From assembly GCF_018613805.1 (NCBI RefSeq), contig NZ_JAGGPL010000021.1, forward strand, positions 62,001 through 126,000: DNA of 64,000 nt. The letters run 5' to 3'. The DNA is from Arthrobacter sp. ISL-48 (lineage in GTDB: Bacteria; Actinomycetota; Actinomycetes; Actinomycetales; Micrococcaceae). The notes below the pieces were generated by a model. That model was given only the letters and a program-made list of their open reading frames with translations, ran no database searches and had not been told where the DNA came from. Made by a program: the position numbers and the translations under genes. This document shows, one piece after another, positions 16,967-25,632 of the stretch; position 1 is the stretch's first letter; each line of letters starts with the position of its first letter.

Positions 16967-17927
16967 TCACTGCCCCTTCCTTTGTTCCAGCGTCGCTGCG
17001 GTCTGTCGACGCCAGTAGCTCACTGGCTTCGGCTATCAGCCGGTAGGAGTCGATCCGGTCCCGAACACGCGGCAACGGGGTGCTGATCATCAGTTCGTTG
17101 ACGTTCAGGTCCGCGGCAAGGTTTGCGAGTTGGTGGGCAACGTCCTCAGCGGCACCGACAATCAACCGGCTTTCATTGGCTTCACTGCGCCGGCTTTCTT
17201 CGACAGACCAACGCGCAGGGTCGGTATTGAAGACGAAGGGTTCGTCCACGCCCAGATCTTTTCGTGCCCTCCAGAGCCGAACAGGGCCGGCCAGCCGTTG
17301 GGCTTCAGGGCCGGTTTCGGCAGCTATGACGCGCACAGCGGCAAGAGCTTCCGGAACCCGCCGTTGTGCGCTGGGCTGGAAGTTTTGGCGGTAGTGGGTG
17401 AGAGCTGTCTTCCCGCTGCCTGCGTTCAGGAAGTGCGCGTGCGCGTATCCTGCTCCGGTGGCGGCAGCCATGGGGGCTGATCCGCTGCCGGCGCCCAGAA
17501 GCCAGATGTCCAGGTCTTCACGGCGCGCTGCCCCTGGGACGAGACCCAAGCGGGCGTGCAGTTCGATAATTTTTTCGTTGAAGGTGCCGGTTCCGCCGCT
17601 GCCGGCGCGGCCGACGCCGAGGTTTACCCGGCCCGGGTGGAGGGCGGCCAGGATTTCGAAGGTCTCTGCGACCTGCCAGGGCTCATGCAGGCCCAGTAGG
17701 ACACCACCCGAGCCGACAGTGATGCCGGTGGTGGCTTCCAGGACGGCCATGGCCATCACGGACGGGGTCGTGCCGGCGAAGCTGGGGGAGTCGTGGTGTT
17801 CGGCCAGCCAGAACCGGTGGTAGCCGTAGGTTTCGGCCGCACAAGCCAATGCGATGCTTTCACGTAGAGCCTCGGCTCTGCTTTGGCCGTGGGCGATGGG
17901 TGACTGGTCGAGGACGGAAAGTTTCAT
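16938..17927 (-). CDS. LLM-class flavin-dependent oxidoreductase, MsnO8-like
   Basis: A 329-residue bacterial luciferase-like monooxygenase using reduced FMN. Seen: MKLSVLDQSPIAHGQSRAEA at the N-terminus, then YGYHRFWLAEHHDSPSFAGT, ITVGSGGVLLGLHEPWQVAE and LHPGRVNLGVGRAGSG, all characteristic of the family. The start overlaps the preceding stop as ATGA (17924-17927). A much longer upstream extension in the same frame runs through the neighbouring gene and is rejected. In the cluster it could hydroxylate or oxidise an intermediate; the substrate is unknown. Confidence 0.88.
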   Translation of the reverse strand: MKLSVLDQSPIAHGQSRAEALRESIALACAAETYGYHRFWLAEHHDSPSFAGTTPSVMAMAVLEATTGITVGSGGVLLGLHEPWQVAETFEILAALHPGRVNLGVGRAGSGGTGTFNEKIIELHARLGLVPGAARREDLDIWLLGAGSGSAPMAAATGAGYAHAHFLNAGSGKTALTHYRQNFQPSAQRRVPEALAAVRVIAAETGPEAQRLAGPVRLWRARKDLGVDEPFVFNTDPARWSVEESRRSEANESRLIVGAAEDVAHQLANLAADLNVNELMISTPLPRVRDRIDSYRLIAEASELLASTDRSDAGTKEGAVSASSRFSHS

Positions 17928-18445
17928 CGCGTCGACGTGGTGGTGCCGGGCTTGGACGATGGGACGATTGTGTAGTCGGCCAGGAAGACGAGGTTGTGGA
18001 TTTCGGCCGAGGCGATGGCGCGCAGGATCGGCAGCTCTTGTGCAGCCTGTTCGGTCGTGAACACGTTCAGTGGCCATTCTTTGACGGTCCCGCCCCGCAG
18101 ATGCGGATGGTGAAAACCACGTCCGTAGTAGGCATGGATGGTTATCGGTGGGATGCCGGCCGCGCGCTGTTCGGCCCAATTGAGGGTCCAGGAGCAGATC
18201 AGGCCCGTGTCCGGCGACCTGCCGACACCTGAGGATTCCACGGTCCCTTGCCCCAGCATGAGCACGTCGTTGACTTCATTGAGTGCCTGCCTCGCGTAGG
18301 GGTCCAGCAAGTCCACTGCGGAACGAAACAGTTCTTCCTTGTCCTGCCGGCTCACGGCTTCTCCGTGCGTTCCGTCGCGCAGGTCGGCAAAGTGCCTCAG
18401 CAGCGCCTTGGTGTATGCGGCGTCGGGGCTGGTTGTTGTGCTCAT
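17924..18445 (-). CDS. Uncharacterised 173-residue protein of the leftward operon
   Basis: I do not recognise this family. No signal peptide or membrane segment is visible. The N-terminal half is helical and charged. The centre has GLICSWTLNWAEQRAAGIPP followed by TIHAYYGRGFHHPHLRGG, a His-rich stretch that might bind metal. The C-terminal part includes SAEIHNLVFLADYTIVP. The ATG at 18445 has GGAG upstream and the gene begins 1 base after the esterase stop. Its end overlaps the monooxygenase start (ATGA). Tight coupling on both sides implies a role in the same pathway, possibly as an enzyme with a small alpha/beta fold. Confidence 0.7.
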   Translation of the reverse strand: MSTTTSPDAAYTKALLRHFADLRDGTHGEAVSRQDKEELFRSAVDLLDPYARQALNEVNDVLMLGQGTVESSGVGRSPDTGLICSWTLNWAEQRAAGIPPITIHAYYGRGFHHPHLRGGTVKEWPLNVFTTEQAAQELPILRAIASAEIHNLVFLADYTIVPSSKPGTTTSTR

Positions 18446-18446
18446 T

Positions 18447-19286
18447 TCATGCTCCATCGGTTGTGGGGGGTCGGTTGGTTGGCAGGCTCAGCCGGGTCTG
18501 AATCCAATGGTGGACCGGGTTAGCCAGCGAGCTATCCAGGAAATGTCCGTGGGCGACAGCCGGGCTTACTGCCAGGTCAACGGGGACCGAAGAAGCTATC
18601 AGCCGCTGCGCGAATTGCTCGACGTCGTCCCGCACCGGGTCGGTCGTGCCGACGATAAGGGAGACCGGACAGAGGCCCGTGAGTTTTGGGGCGTGCAGCG
18701 GTGAAAGGTACAACCGTTCCCGGAGGTCAGCGCCGGATCCGGCGTACTCACCCCACGCATCAAGCAGCAGCGACCGGGGCGGGAAGGACCTGGATTCACG
18801 GTAGGAGTCTGCGGTGCACTCGGGATCCAGCGGAGGGTAGGCGAGGACTTGCCCGTCCAAGGGCAGGCCGTTGTCCCGGAACCAGAGGGCGACACCAGCG
18901 GCAAGGGTTCCACCGGCGCTGTCACCCCCGACCAAGACGGGATGACGGTACGTCTGCTGCGCCCAGAGGGTTGCTGCAGCGATGTCCATGACGGCGGTTG
19001 GGTGCAACCATCGGGGAGCGAGCCGGTAGCCAACGCTGAGGATCCGGGCTGTACCGAGGGCGGCCAAAGCGGCGCAGGCTTCGTGCCAGCCTTCTATCGA
19101 ACCGCGGGTCCAGCTGCCACCGTGCGCCCACACCAACGTTACCGATGGGCGGGCCGCGGGTTCATACACGCGCATCCGGATGTCCACACCGTCGGCCCCC
19201 TGCACGAAGGTGTCCGCCCAAGGCACGTCGAGCCGCTTTTCGCGGAGGTACTCTGCCCCGGGCCGTGCAGAAATATCTGAAGTCAT
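18447..19286 (-). CDS. Alpha/beta hydrolase, HSL-like esterase
   Basis: A 279-residue serine hydrolase of the hormone-sensitive lipase-like group. The oxyanion motif is VWAHGGSWTRGS, the nucleophile elbow is GGDSAGGTLA, the acid lies in LIVGTTDPVRDD and the His in AHGHFLDSS. The ATG at 19286 follows GGAGGATGAAGTC. First gene of the five-gene leftward operon and divergent from the cupin gene across a ~200-base promoter carrying an operator. It could remove or transfer an acyl group, for example reversing the modification made by the membrane acyltransferase, as in self-resistance or maturation; that is inference. Confidence 0.85.
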   Translation of the reverse strand: MTSDISARPGAEYLREKRLDVPWADTFVQGADGVDIRMRVYEPAARPSVTLVWAHGGSWTRGSIEGWHEACAALAALGTARILSVGYRLAPRWLHPTAVMDIAAATLWAQQTYRHPVLVGGDSAGGTLAAGVALWFRDNGLPLDGQVLAYPPLDPECTADSYRESRSFPPRSLLLDAWGEYAGSGADLRERLYLSPLHAPKLTGLCPVSLIVGTTDPVRDDVEQFAQRLIASSVPVDLAVSPAVAHGHFLDSSLANPVHHWIQTRLSLPTNRPPTTDGA

Positions 19287-19331
19287 GACTTCATCCTCCA
19301 CGCCATGGCCCATCCGCGCCTGTCCCTGCTC

Positions 19332-19349
19332 TGCCTATCACTGACAGGG
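19332..19349 (-). promoter_or_regulatory. Putative operator of the MmyB-type regulator, copy 1
   Basis: On the minus strand this reads CCCTGTCAGTGATAGGCA. It matches 15 of 18 positions of CACTGCCAGTGGTAGGCA at 28843-28860 beside the MmyB-type regulator gene, and its first 12 bases match a third site at 28753-28766. It sits in the divergent promoter between the esterase and cupin operons. Shared core: CTGYCAGTG. Confidence 0.6.
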
Positions 19350-19488
19350 GGTGGATAACTCTGCGTGACACTGCTGATACTTGCTTCAGTGGGACGGTGA
19401 GGTGGCCGCGAGAATGGTCCGAACCGCCCCATTTCTTTGTGCCGATCCGTAAGTGCACAGAGACTGACTGATGACATCGGGGGTAATT

Positions 19489-20178
19489 ATGGGAACTGTC
19501 CTATTGGAAGAACTGTCCTTCAGCAGCGTGTTGGCTCACGCCACCGTCCTGCGGGATGTGCAGGAGTACGAGGTTGCGGGGCCTACCGTCGTAGTGAACC
19601 TGACCGGTAGCGACGCCTTTGTCGGTCATGGACAGTCGTCGGCATTGCCTGGCTTTAGCTCCACCATTCTCCATGGCGGTACCATGACGGGGGCTTTGCT
19701 CATGGTGATTTCCGTTGAGAAAGTCCCGAACGGAGAACAGATCGCACGGGACCTCGGTTGGGCCGATTTCTACGGCGGTGAACCCGGCCTGCCTGTTCTG
19801 TTGCGCTCCGGGCAGGACACCATTGGCACAGTCCGGCTGGACCCGGCCGTCGTGCTCCACCAACCGGGGCTGAATTCTGGCGAGAAGACCTTCTCCGTAA
19901 AAGCTAACTTGTGGTTCAGCCCTGCCGGAACCGACTGCGGGATACACAACCGGCACGACTTCATTGAAGTGCATACCCAGATTTCCGGGCTCGGGCGCAT
20001 GCAGAAGTTCACCTCACAGGAGTATGCGTCCCTGTATGAGGACCAGCAATTGAGCCCGGGCAACACCAACCCGGTTCCGTTCTGTCTGGAACGAGAGGGC
20101 ACTTTCATCTACCCGTGGCACCAGTACCGTGCCGACACTGACTGTGTCTGGCTCGCCCTGGAATACCACCCCAGCTAG
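19489..20178 (+). CDS. Cupin-like protein, possible metal-dependent isomerase
   Basis: A 229-residue soluble protein. The pattern CGIHNRHDFIEVHTQISGLG (His-x3-His-x3-Glu-x-His) followed ~55 residues later by IYPWHQYRADTDCVWLALEY looks like the two halves of a cupin metal site. The N-terminal half is beta-rich and may be a second, metal-free barrel. The ATG at 19489 is chosen because GGGGG lies five bases upstream. It opens the rightward operon that also encodes an aldos-2-ulose dehydratase-like propeller. In the fungal enzyme the propeller is followed in the same chain by cupin domains, so this protein may be the separately encoded isomerase part. Family seen only by motif; the role is inferred. 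Confidence 0.55.
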   Translation: MGTVLLEELSFSSVLAHATVLRDVQEYEVAGPTVVVNLTGSDAFVGHGQSSALPGFSSTILHGGTMTGALLMVISVEKVPNGEQIARDLGWADFYGGEPGLPVLLRSGQDTIGTVRLDPAVVLHQPGLNSGEKTFSVKANLWFSPAGTDCGIHNRHDFIEVHTQISGLGRMQKFTSQEYASLYEDQQLSPGNTNPVPFCLEREGTFIYPWHQYRADTDCVWLALEYHPS

Positions 20179-20247
20179 TCACCCCGTTTCGCGGCCCGCC
20201 GGCGACAACCGGCAGGTCCTCCACGCCCATTTTCAGGAGAACAGCAC

Positions 20248-21429
20248 ATGAAAACCATTGGAATCGTCTTCGGTACACGGCCCGAAGCCGTGAAGTTCGC
20301 CCCCATCATCCACGCCCTGGCCCAGGACCCACGCTTCCGACCGGTCCTGATTTCCACCGGACAGCACCGCGAGATGCTGGACAGCACCCTGGAGGAGTTC
20401 GGCATCACTCCCGATGTCGAGCTGCGCATCATGAAGGAGCAGCAAACCCTGTCCCAAGTGACGCACCGGATTCTGGAGGGTCTGTGCTCCGGAGACCACA
20501 TGGAAGGCCTGGACGCGGTCATGGTCCACGGTGACACCGCCACGACCCTTGCCGGCGCCCTGGCTGCGCTGCACCGGTCGGTGCCGATTATACACGTCGA
20601 AGCCGGCCTCCGCAGCGGGAACAACTACTCCCCGTTCCCGGAAGAAGTGAACCGAAAGCTGGTCGCGCAGATCGCTGCCCTGCACTTGGCGCCAACGCCG
20701 GGAAACAGTGCCAACCTCATCCGTGAGGGCGTCCGGGAACACTCGATCGTCGTCACCGGAAACACCATCGTTGATGCCCTGCAGTGGGGGATGAACAACC
20801 TTCGCGGCTATGGGGAACCGGCCCTGGCGGATCTGGACGATGATCCCCGCAAGGTAATTCTGTCCACCACCCACCGGCGTGAAAGCCACGGCCGTCCTAT
20901 GCGGGAGATCGCTGCAGCGTTGGCAGATATTGCTAGGCGCCGCGAGGACGTGCGGATCGTTGTACCGCTGCACCTGAACCCGAAAGTCCGCGAAGTCATG
21001 GTCCCTGTCCTGTCCGGGCTTCCCAACGTGGACATGGTCGATCCCCTGCCATACCTGAGCTTTTGCAGGTTGCTCCAGCGCAGCGATCTGATCCTTTCGG
21101 ACAGCTCCGGAGCTGAGGAAGAAGGCCCGGCCCTTGGCAAACCGACCCTGGTGCTGCGCGAAATCACTGAACGCAGCGAATCCATCCTGACCGGCAGCTC
21201 CCGCCTCGTTAGCCGCAACCGCAGCCAGATCGTGAACGAAGTAGAGCGTCTGCTCGATGATGCCAATGCCTACATGGAGATGGCCACCGCCATAAACCCG
21301 TACGGAGATGGCAAAGCCACCGAACGGAGCATTGCCGCCGTCGCCCACTTCTTCCGGATGGGCCCGGCCGCGATGCCTTTCGTTCCCGGCGCTGACTTCG
21401 TACCGGCACCGACACGAACTGCAGCATGA
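20248..21429 (+). CDS. wecB: UDP-N-acetylglucosamine 2-epimerase (non-hydrolysing)
   Basis: A 393-residue cytoplasmic epimerase interconverting UDP-GlcNAc and UDP-ManNAc. Signature: MKTIGIVFGTRPEAVKFAPI, then STGQHREMLD, VHGDTATTLAGALAAL, HVEAGLRSGNNYSPFPEEVN and STTHRRESHGRPMREI. The C-terminal domain has LSDSSGAEEEGPALGKPTLV followed by Arg-Glu and TERSE. Length and motifs are standard. AGGAG precedes the ATG. It overlaps the following transporter gene by 4 bases. It indicates that an amino-sugar nucleotide is used by the cluster; a cell-wall polymer role is the alternative, but no other wall-glycan genes are near. Confidence 0.93.
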   Translation: MKTIGIVFGTRPEAVKFAPIIHALAQDPRFRPVLISTGQHREMLDSTLEEFGITPDVELRIMKEQQTLSQVTHRILEGLCSGDHMEGLDAVMVHGDTATTLAGALAALHRSVPIIHVEAGLRSGNNYSPFPEEVNRKLVAQIAALHLAPTPGNSANLIREGVREHSIVVTGNTIVDALQWGMNNLRGYGEPALADLDDDPRKVILSTTHRRESHGRPMREIAAALADIARRREDVRIVVPLHLNPKVREVMVPVLSGLPNVDMVDPLPYLSFCRLLQRSDLILSDSSGAEEEGPALGKPTLVLREITERSESILTGSSRLVSRNRSQIVNEVERLLDDANAYMEMATAINPYGDGKATERSIAAVAHFFRMGPAAMPFVPGADFVPAPTRTAA

Positions 21430-22667
21430 CCAAGATGCCCTTGGGCCTGTTCGCCCTCGCGTTGGGAGGTTTCGGCATCGGCCTCACAGAGTTCGTCATC
21501 CTGGGTCTGTTGCCAGAGGTGGCCGCGGACTTCGCCGTCAGCATTCCGGTCGCCGGTCATCTGGTCTCCGGCTATGCGTTGAGCGTCGCCGTCGGCGGGG
21601 TGCTGGTTACCGCCGCGACTGCGGCCCTTCGACCCAAGACAGTCTTGTGCGCCCTGATGGTGTTGTTCATCCTGGGAAACCTGCTCTCCGCCGTGGCCGG
21701 CGACTACGCCACCATGTTCGCAGGCCGGGTCGTAGCGGCGTTGTGCCATGGGGCGTTCTTCGGGATCGGGGCCGTGCTGGCCTCGAATCTGGTCACCCCT
21801 GACAGGAAAGCCAGAGCCATTTCCATCATGTTCGCCGGGCTGACCATCGCGAACGTTCTCGGAGTGCCGATGGGCACATTCCTGGGCCAACAGCTGGGGT
21901 GGAGGTCCACGTTCTGGGCGATCACCGTCGTTGGGGTGATTGCCCTTGCCGGGCTGGTCGCTTATGTCCCGGCCCAGGACGCAGCCCAACGTGGACCGGG
22001 TCAGCTGCGCCGTGAACTCGGGGCCTTCACGTCTGGCCAGGTATGGCTGTCCATCCTGGTCACCGTTTTCGGGTTCGGGGCCATGTTCGGTGCTTTCACC
22101 TACATCGCACCGATGCTTACCTCTCTGGCCGGGATGCCGGCCGAGGCAGTGCCGTGGATGCTGGTCGTCTTCGGCGCGGGGCTATTCACCGGAAACATCA
22201 TCGGCGGCCGGGCCGCGGACGGAAACCTGGACAAGTCCCTGCTGGTCCTCCTTTCGACCCTGACCATTGTTCTGCTGGTGTTCACTATCACGGTCCACAA
22301 CCCGTGGGGCGCCGCGGTGACACTGTTCCTGCTCGGGGCAGTCGGATTCGCGGCAGTGCCCGGAATGCAGACCCGCGTCCTGTCCTTCGCGCACCGGGCA
22401 CCAACTCTGGCCTCCGGGGTGAACATCTCCGCTTTCAACCTCGGCAACGCCATCGGCGCCTACCTTGGCGGGACCACCATCGCCGCCGGGCTTGGCCTGT
22501 CCTCACCCGTGTGGGTCGGGGCGGGATTGGCCGTAACCGCCGTCGCGCTCATGGGTGCAGCTTCACTTTTGCTGCGCCGAACCAACAACACCCCACCCTC
22601 CGGAACAACAGAAACCGCACTAACACCTTCACCCGCACCCGCACTGACACGAAAGGGACTCTCATGA
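21426..22667 (+). CDS. MFS transporter, AraJ/SotB-like efflux carrier
   Basis: A 413-residue 12-helix carrier. The first helix LFALALGGFGIGLTEFVILG, then LLPEVAADFAVSIPVAGHLV, and later ALCHGAFFGIGAVLASNLV are typical of the DHA1 AraJ/SotB group exporting sugars and drugs. It overlaps wecB and the next gene by 4 bases each (ATGA), so all are co-translated. The C-terminal ~25 residues are a Thr/Pro-rich tail. Export of the sugar-derived product or an intermediate is likely. Confidence 0.85.
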   Translation: MTKMPLGLFALALGGFGIGLTEFVILGLLPEVAADFAVSIPVAGHLVSGYALSVAVGGVLVTAATAALRPKTVLCALMVLFILGNLLSAVAGDYATMFAGRVVAALCHGAFFGIGAVLASNLVTPDRKARAISIMFAGLTIANVLGVPMGTFLGQQLGWRSTFWAITVVGVIALAGLVAYVPAQDAAQRGPGQLRRELGAFTSGQVWLSILVTVFGFGAMFGAFTYIAPMLTSLAGMPAEAVPWMLVVFGAGLFTGNIIGGRAADGNLDKSLLVLLSTLTIVLLVFTITVHNPWGAAVTLFLLGAVGFAAVPGMQTRVLSFAHRAPTLASGVNISAFNLGNAIGAYLGGTTIAAGLGLSSPVWVGAGLAVTAVALMGAASLLLRRTNNTPPSGTTETALTPSPAPALTRKGLS

Positions 22668-23935
22668 CCTCACCGGCACTGCCCAAGACCACACCGACCT
22701 TGGACGTCACCGAACCATCCTTCGGGACAGAAACAGTCACGGACTTCCTACGCGACGGCTACTGGCTCGAAGCTGCCGACATCGACGGCGACGGAAAACC
22801 CGACCTCGTCGGCTACGGCCTCAAAGTCGGAGAAATCTACTGGTACAAGAACCCCACCTGGGAAAAGAAGCTGGTGCTCGACAAAATCAAAGAACCCGTC
22901 GGAATGGACTTCGGTGACATCACCGGCGACGGCACAACAGACCTGGTCGTCTGCTACCAGCTGTACGGTCCCGGCGGGACCATCCACCACGCCGACCCTG
23001 AAGGCGGGAAGATCGACTGGCTCGAAAACCCCGGCAACCCCTCGGAAGCAACCGAAAACTGGAAACGGCATTACGTCGGGCGCGCCATCGGCATGCACCG
23101 CCTGCGGGTCGGCCATTTCACCCGCACCGACAAAATCCAGATCATCGGATTCCCCATCGTCGCTGTCGAAGACGTCCACGCGGTCCTGCCCGTAGTGCTC
23201 TTCACCCCCACCGATGACCCCCGCGCCGAATGGGACAAGGAAATCATCTCCGACTCGGACTTCCGCATGATCCACGGCGTCGCCAAAAAGGGTGGACTCA
23301 TTACCGGGTCACCGCTGGACTCGATTCTCATGGCTTCCGATGAAGGCGTCACCTGGCTCTACTACGACCAGGACAACGGCCAATGGGGATGGGAGCACAT
23401 CGGCGACGGCGAGGAAAGCCAGTTCGAGAAGACAACGTTCAAAGGTAGCGGAGACGTTGACGGCGGACGCATCGGCGATGACCCGTTGGCCTACGTCGCC
23501 GCCATCGAACCTTTTCACGGCAACACCGTTGCCGTGTATGTCCGCAGCGGGGGAGACGCGGAGGCTGCCGGCTGGACCCGGCACCTGCTGGACATTTACG
23601 GGGACCCGAACGAGAACGGCGAAGGACCGGGCCACACCGTCATGTGCCGCGACTTCGATGGGGACGGCGATGATGAATTCCTGATCGGACTGCGAGGTCC
23701 CGAACCCTGGCAAGGCGCCTACTACTACAAGGCCGTGGACCTGGCCAAGGGCCTGTTCCTGAAATGGAAAGTCTCCGGGGAGTCCATCGCCCGGATCGTC
23801 GCCGGTGACTTCACCGGCAGGGGCGTGGAGGACTTCGCCACGATCTCCTATTCGGTGCAGCATTACTTCGTTGCTCCCAAGGCCGAAATCACCCTGCACC
23901 CGAACAACACCGTCCAACGCGAAGGATCCAAGTAA
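22664..23935 (+). CDS. Beta-propeller protein resembling the catalytic domain of aldos-2-ulose dehydratase
   Basis: 423 residues with FG-GAP/VCBS-like blades: ADIDGDGKPDL, GDITGDGTTDLV, RDFDGDGDDEFL and GDFTGRGVEDFA. Several segments closely match what I recall of the propeller of Phanerochaete aldos-2-ulose dehydratase/isomerase: DGYWLEA, GMHRLRVGHFTRTD, EPFHGNTVAVYV and ATISYSVQHYF. The fungal enzyme dehydrates 1,5-anhydrofructose or 2-ketoglucose to pyranones, and its chain continues into cupin and lectin-like domains missing here. No signal peptide is seen, so it is probably cytoplasmic. ATG at 22664 after AAAGGGACTCTC; upstream frame extension lies inside the MFS gene. Dehydration of a ketosugar is the inferred reaction; a plain FG-GAP repeat protein is the fallback. 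Confidence 0.72.
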   Translation: MTSPALPKTTPTLDVTEPSFGTETVTDFLRDGYWLEAADIDGDGKPDLVGYGLKVGEIYWYKNPTWEKKLVLDKIKEPVGMDFGDITGDGTTDLVVCYQLYGPGGTIHHADPEGGKIDWLENPGNPSEATENWKRHYVGRAIGMHRLRVGHFTRTDKIQIIGFPIVAVEDVHAVLPVVLFTPTDDPRAEWDKEIISDSDFRMIHGVAKKGGLITGSPLDSILMASDEGVTWLYYDQDNGQWGWEHIGDGEESQFEKTTFKGSGDVDGGRIGDDPLAYVAAIEPFHGNTVAVYVRSGGDAEAAGWTRHLLDIYGDPNENGEGPGHTVMCRDFDGDGDDEFLIGLRGPEPWQGAYYYKAVDLAKGLFLKWKVSGESIARIVAGDFTGRGVEDFATISYSVQHYFVAPKAEITLHPNNTVQREGSK

Positions 23936-25632
23936 TGACCACCACCGAAAAGAGCGGCATCGGCCGCCGCTTCTTCATGGCCGGTTCCGCAGGCACCCTC
24001 GCGGCAGCCTCGCTGGCCGCAATCGGAACCGCCAACGCCCCGCAGGTCCATGCGGCCACCGGTTCCGCTGTCGTACCTGATGGCTCCGTCGTCAAAGCCG
24101 GGGACTCCCGCTTCGCGGACCTCATGACGGGCAATAACCAGCGATTCGTCTCCAACCCCGATTACGTCCGGCTGATCACCAGCACCAAGGACGCCGAGGA
24201 CGCCGTCCGGGAAGCCGTACGCACCGGAAAGAAGGTCTCGGTCCGCAGCGGCGGGCATTGCTTCGCCGACTTTGTCTGCAACCCTTCCATCCAGGTCATC
24301 CTCGATGTCTCCCCGATGAACGCGGTCTACTACGACAAGAAGGTGGGCGCCTTCGCTGTGGAGCCGGGCGCACGCCTCATGAATGTCTACGAAACGCTGT
24401 ACAAGAACTGGGGCGTCACCGTCCCAGGCGGCATCTGCTACAGCGTCGGCGCCGGCGGACACATCGCCGGTGGCGGCTACGGCCTCCTTTCACGCTCCTA
24501 TGGCTTGGTCGTGGACCACCTCTACGCCGTTGAGGTCGTTACCGTCGACGCCAACCGCAAGGTCCGGACCGTGACCGCCACCCGTGATGACGAGGGTGAG
24601 CTCGGTGACCTGTGGTGGGCCCACACAGGCGGGGGAGGCGGAAACTGGGGAATCGTCACCAAGTACTGGTTCCGGTCCCCGGGCACCCGGAGCCAGGACC
24701 CCGCCGATCAGCTCATCAAAGCCCCCTCCACAGTGCTCGTGAGCGCCATCTCCATCCCATGGGACCAACTGGATGAAACCAAATTCCGACGGCTCATCAC
24801 CAACTTCGGTGCCTGGCATGAGAAGTACCGTCAACCCGGCACCCCTGAATCCCACCTGAGCAGCCTGTTCAACGTCAGCTCCAAAGCCCACGGAAGCCTG
24901 GGCATGTTCACCCAGATTGACGCAGCATCCCCGGATGCCAAGGGCGTCATGGAGCGCTACGTTGCCGCAATCCTGGAAGGGGTGGCCGTCACCCCCGAAC
25001 CCGTGGAGAAACCCAACGGCGAGATCCCGGCCATGCCCGAGTTCTTCAAGACCCGGGAAATACCCTGGCTGCAAGCGACCAGGCTCGTGGGCACGGACAA
25101 CCCGGTCATCACCAACCCCACCAGCCGCGGCGCCCACAAATCTGCGTATCTGAACCAAAGGTTCACCGATGACCAGATCGCGGTGTTGTACCGCCAGATG
25201 AGCCGGCCCGACTTCACCAACCCGAACACCATGCTCGTCCTGTTCTCCTTTGGCGGGCAGGTCAACGCCGTCGCCCCCGATGCCACAGCAAACGCCCAGC
25301 GCCAGTCGGCGTTCAAATTCTGCCTGCAAACGTTCTGGCCGGATGCGGCTGATGACAACTTCTACCTTGGTTGGGAAAGGGAAACGTACGAAGGGATGTT
25401 CAAGACCACCGGCGGAGTCCCCGTACCCGGCGACCAGTTCGATGGCTGCTACATCAACTACCCCGACGTCGACGTGGCCAGCCCGGATCACAACAGCTCC
25501 GGCGTGGGCTGGCAGACCCTGTACTTCAAGGGCAACTACCCCAGGCTCCAGCGTGCCAAGGCCAGCTGGGATCCGACCAACTACTTCACCCACAGCCTCG
25601 GCATTGAACTCCCTGCAGGAAGTGGCTCATGA
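23935..25632 (+). CDS. Tat-exported FAD-linked oxidase of the berberine-bridge/oligosaccharide oxidase family
   Basis: 565 residues. A twin-arginine signal begins GIGRRFFMAGSAG and a likely cleavage site follows ANAPQVHA near residue 39. The FAD-binding PCMH domain contains both covalent attachment sites of the bicovalent subgroup: His in VRSGGHCFADF and Cys in PGGICYSVGAGGH. The BBE C-terminal segment has YINYPDVDV and the final helix with NYPRLQRAKASWDPTNYF. Such enzymes oxidise sugar hydroxyls or alkaloids with O2. It overlaps the propeller stop by one base (TAATG). With the ketosugar dehydratase-like neighbour it may make or further oxidise the keto-sugar outside the cytoplasm. Confidence 0.9.
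   Translation: MTTTEKSGIGRRFFMAGSAGTLAAASLAAIGTANAPQVHAATGSAVVPDGSVVKAGDSRFADLMTGNNQRFVSNPDYVRLITSTKDAEDAVREAVRTGKKVSVRSGGHCFADFVCNPSIQVILDVSPMNAVYYDKKVGAFAVEPGARLMNVYETLYKNWGVTVPGGICYSVGAGGHIAGGGYGLLSRSYGLVVDHLYAVEVVTVDANRKVRTVTATRDDEGELGDLWWAHTGGGGGNWGIVTKYWFRSPGTRSQDPADQLIKAPSTVLVSAISIPWDQLDETKFRRLITNFGAWHEKYRQPGTPESHLSSLFNVSSKAHGSLGMFTQIDAASPDAKGVMERYVAAILEGVAVTPEPVEKPNGEIPAMPEFFKTREIPWLQATRLVGTDNPVITNPTSRGAHKSAYLNQRFTDDQIAVLYRQMSRPDFTNPNTMLVLFSFGGQVNAVAPDATANAQRQSAFKFCLQTFWPDAADDNFYLGWERETYEGMFKTTGGVPVPGDQFDGCYINYPDVDVASPDHNSSGVGWQTLYFKGNYPRLQRAKASWDPTNYFTHSLGIELPAGSGS

Noticed and set aside
20233..21348. Minus-strand open frame of 371 codons
   Set aside because: It is antisense to wecB, which has unmistakable epimerase motifs and a good ribosome binding site. 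The frame reflects third-position GC bias.
22043..22663. N-terminal extension of the propeller gene
   Set aside because: The extension lies wholly within the MFS gene in another frame and translates to Arg/Pro-rich sequence. The ATG at 22664 has a ribosome binding site and an ATGA overlap.
24490..25593. Minus-strand open frame of 367 codons
   Set aside because: Antisense to the FAD-linked oxidase gene. Gly/Val-rich translation typical of the complement of a GC-rich gene; no family motif.
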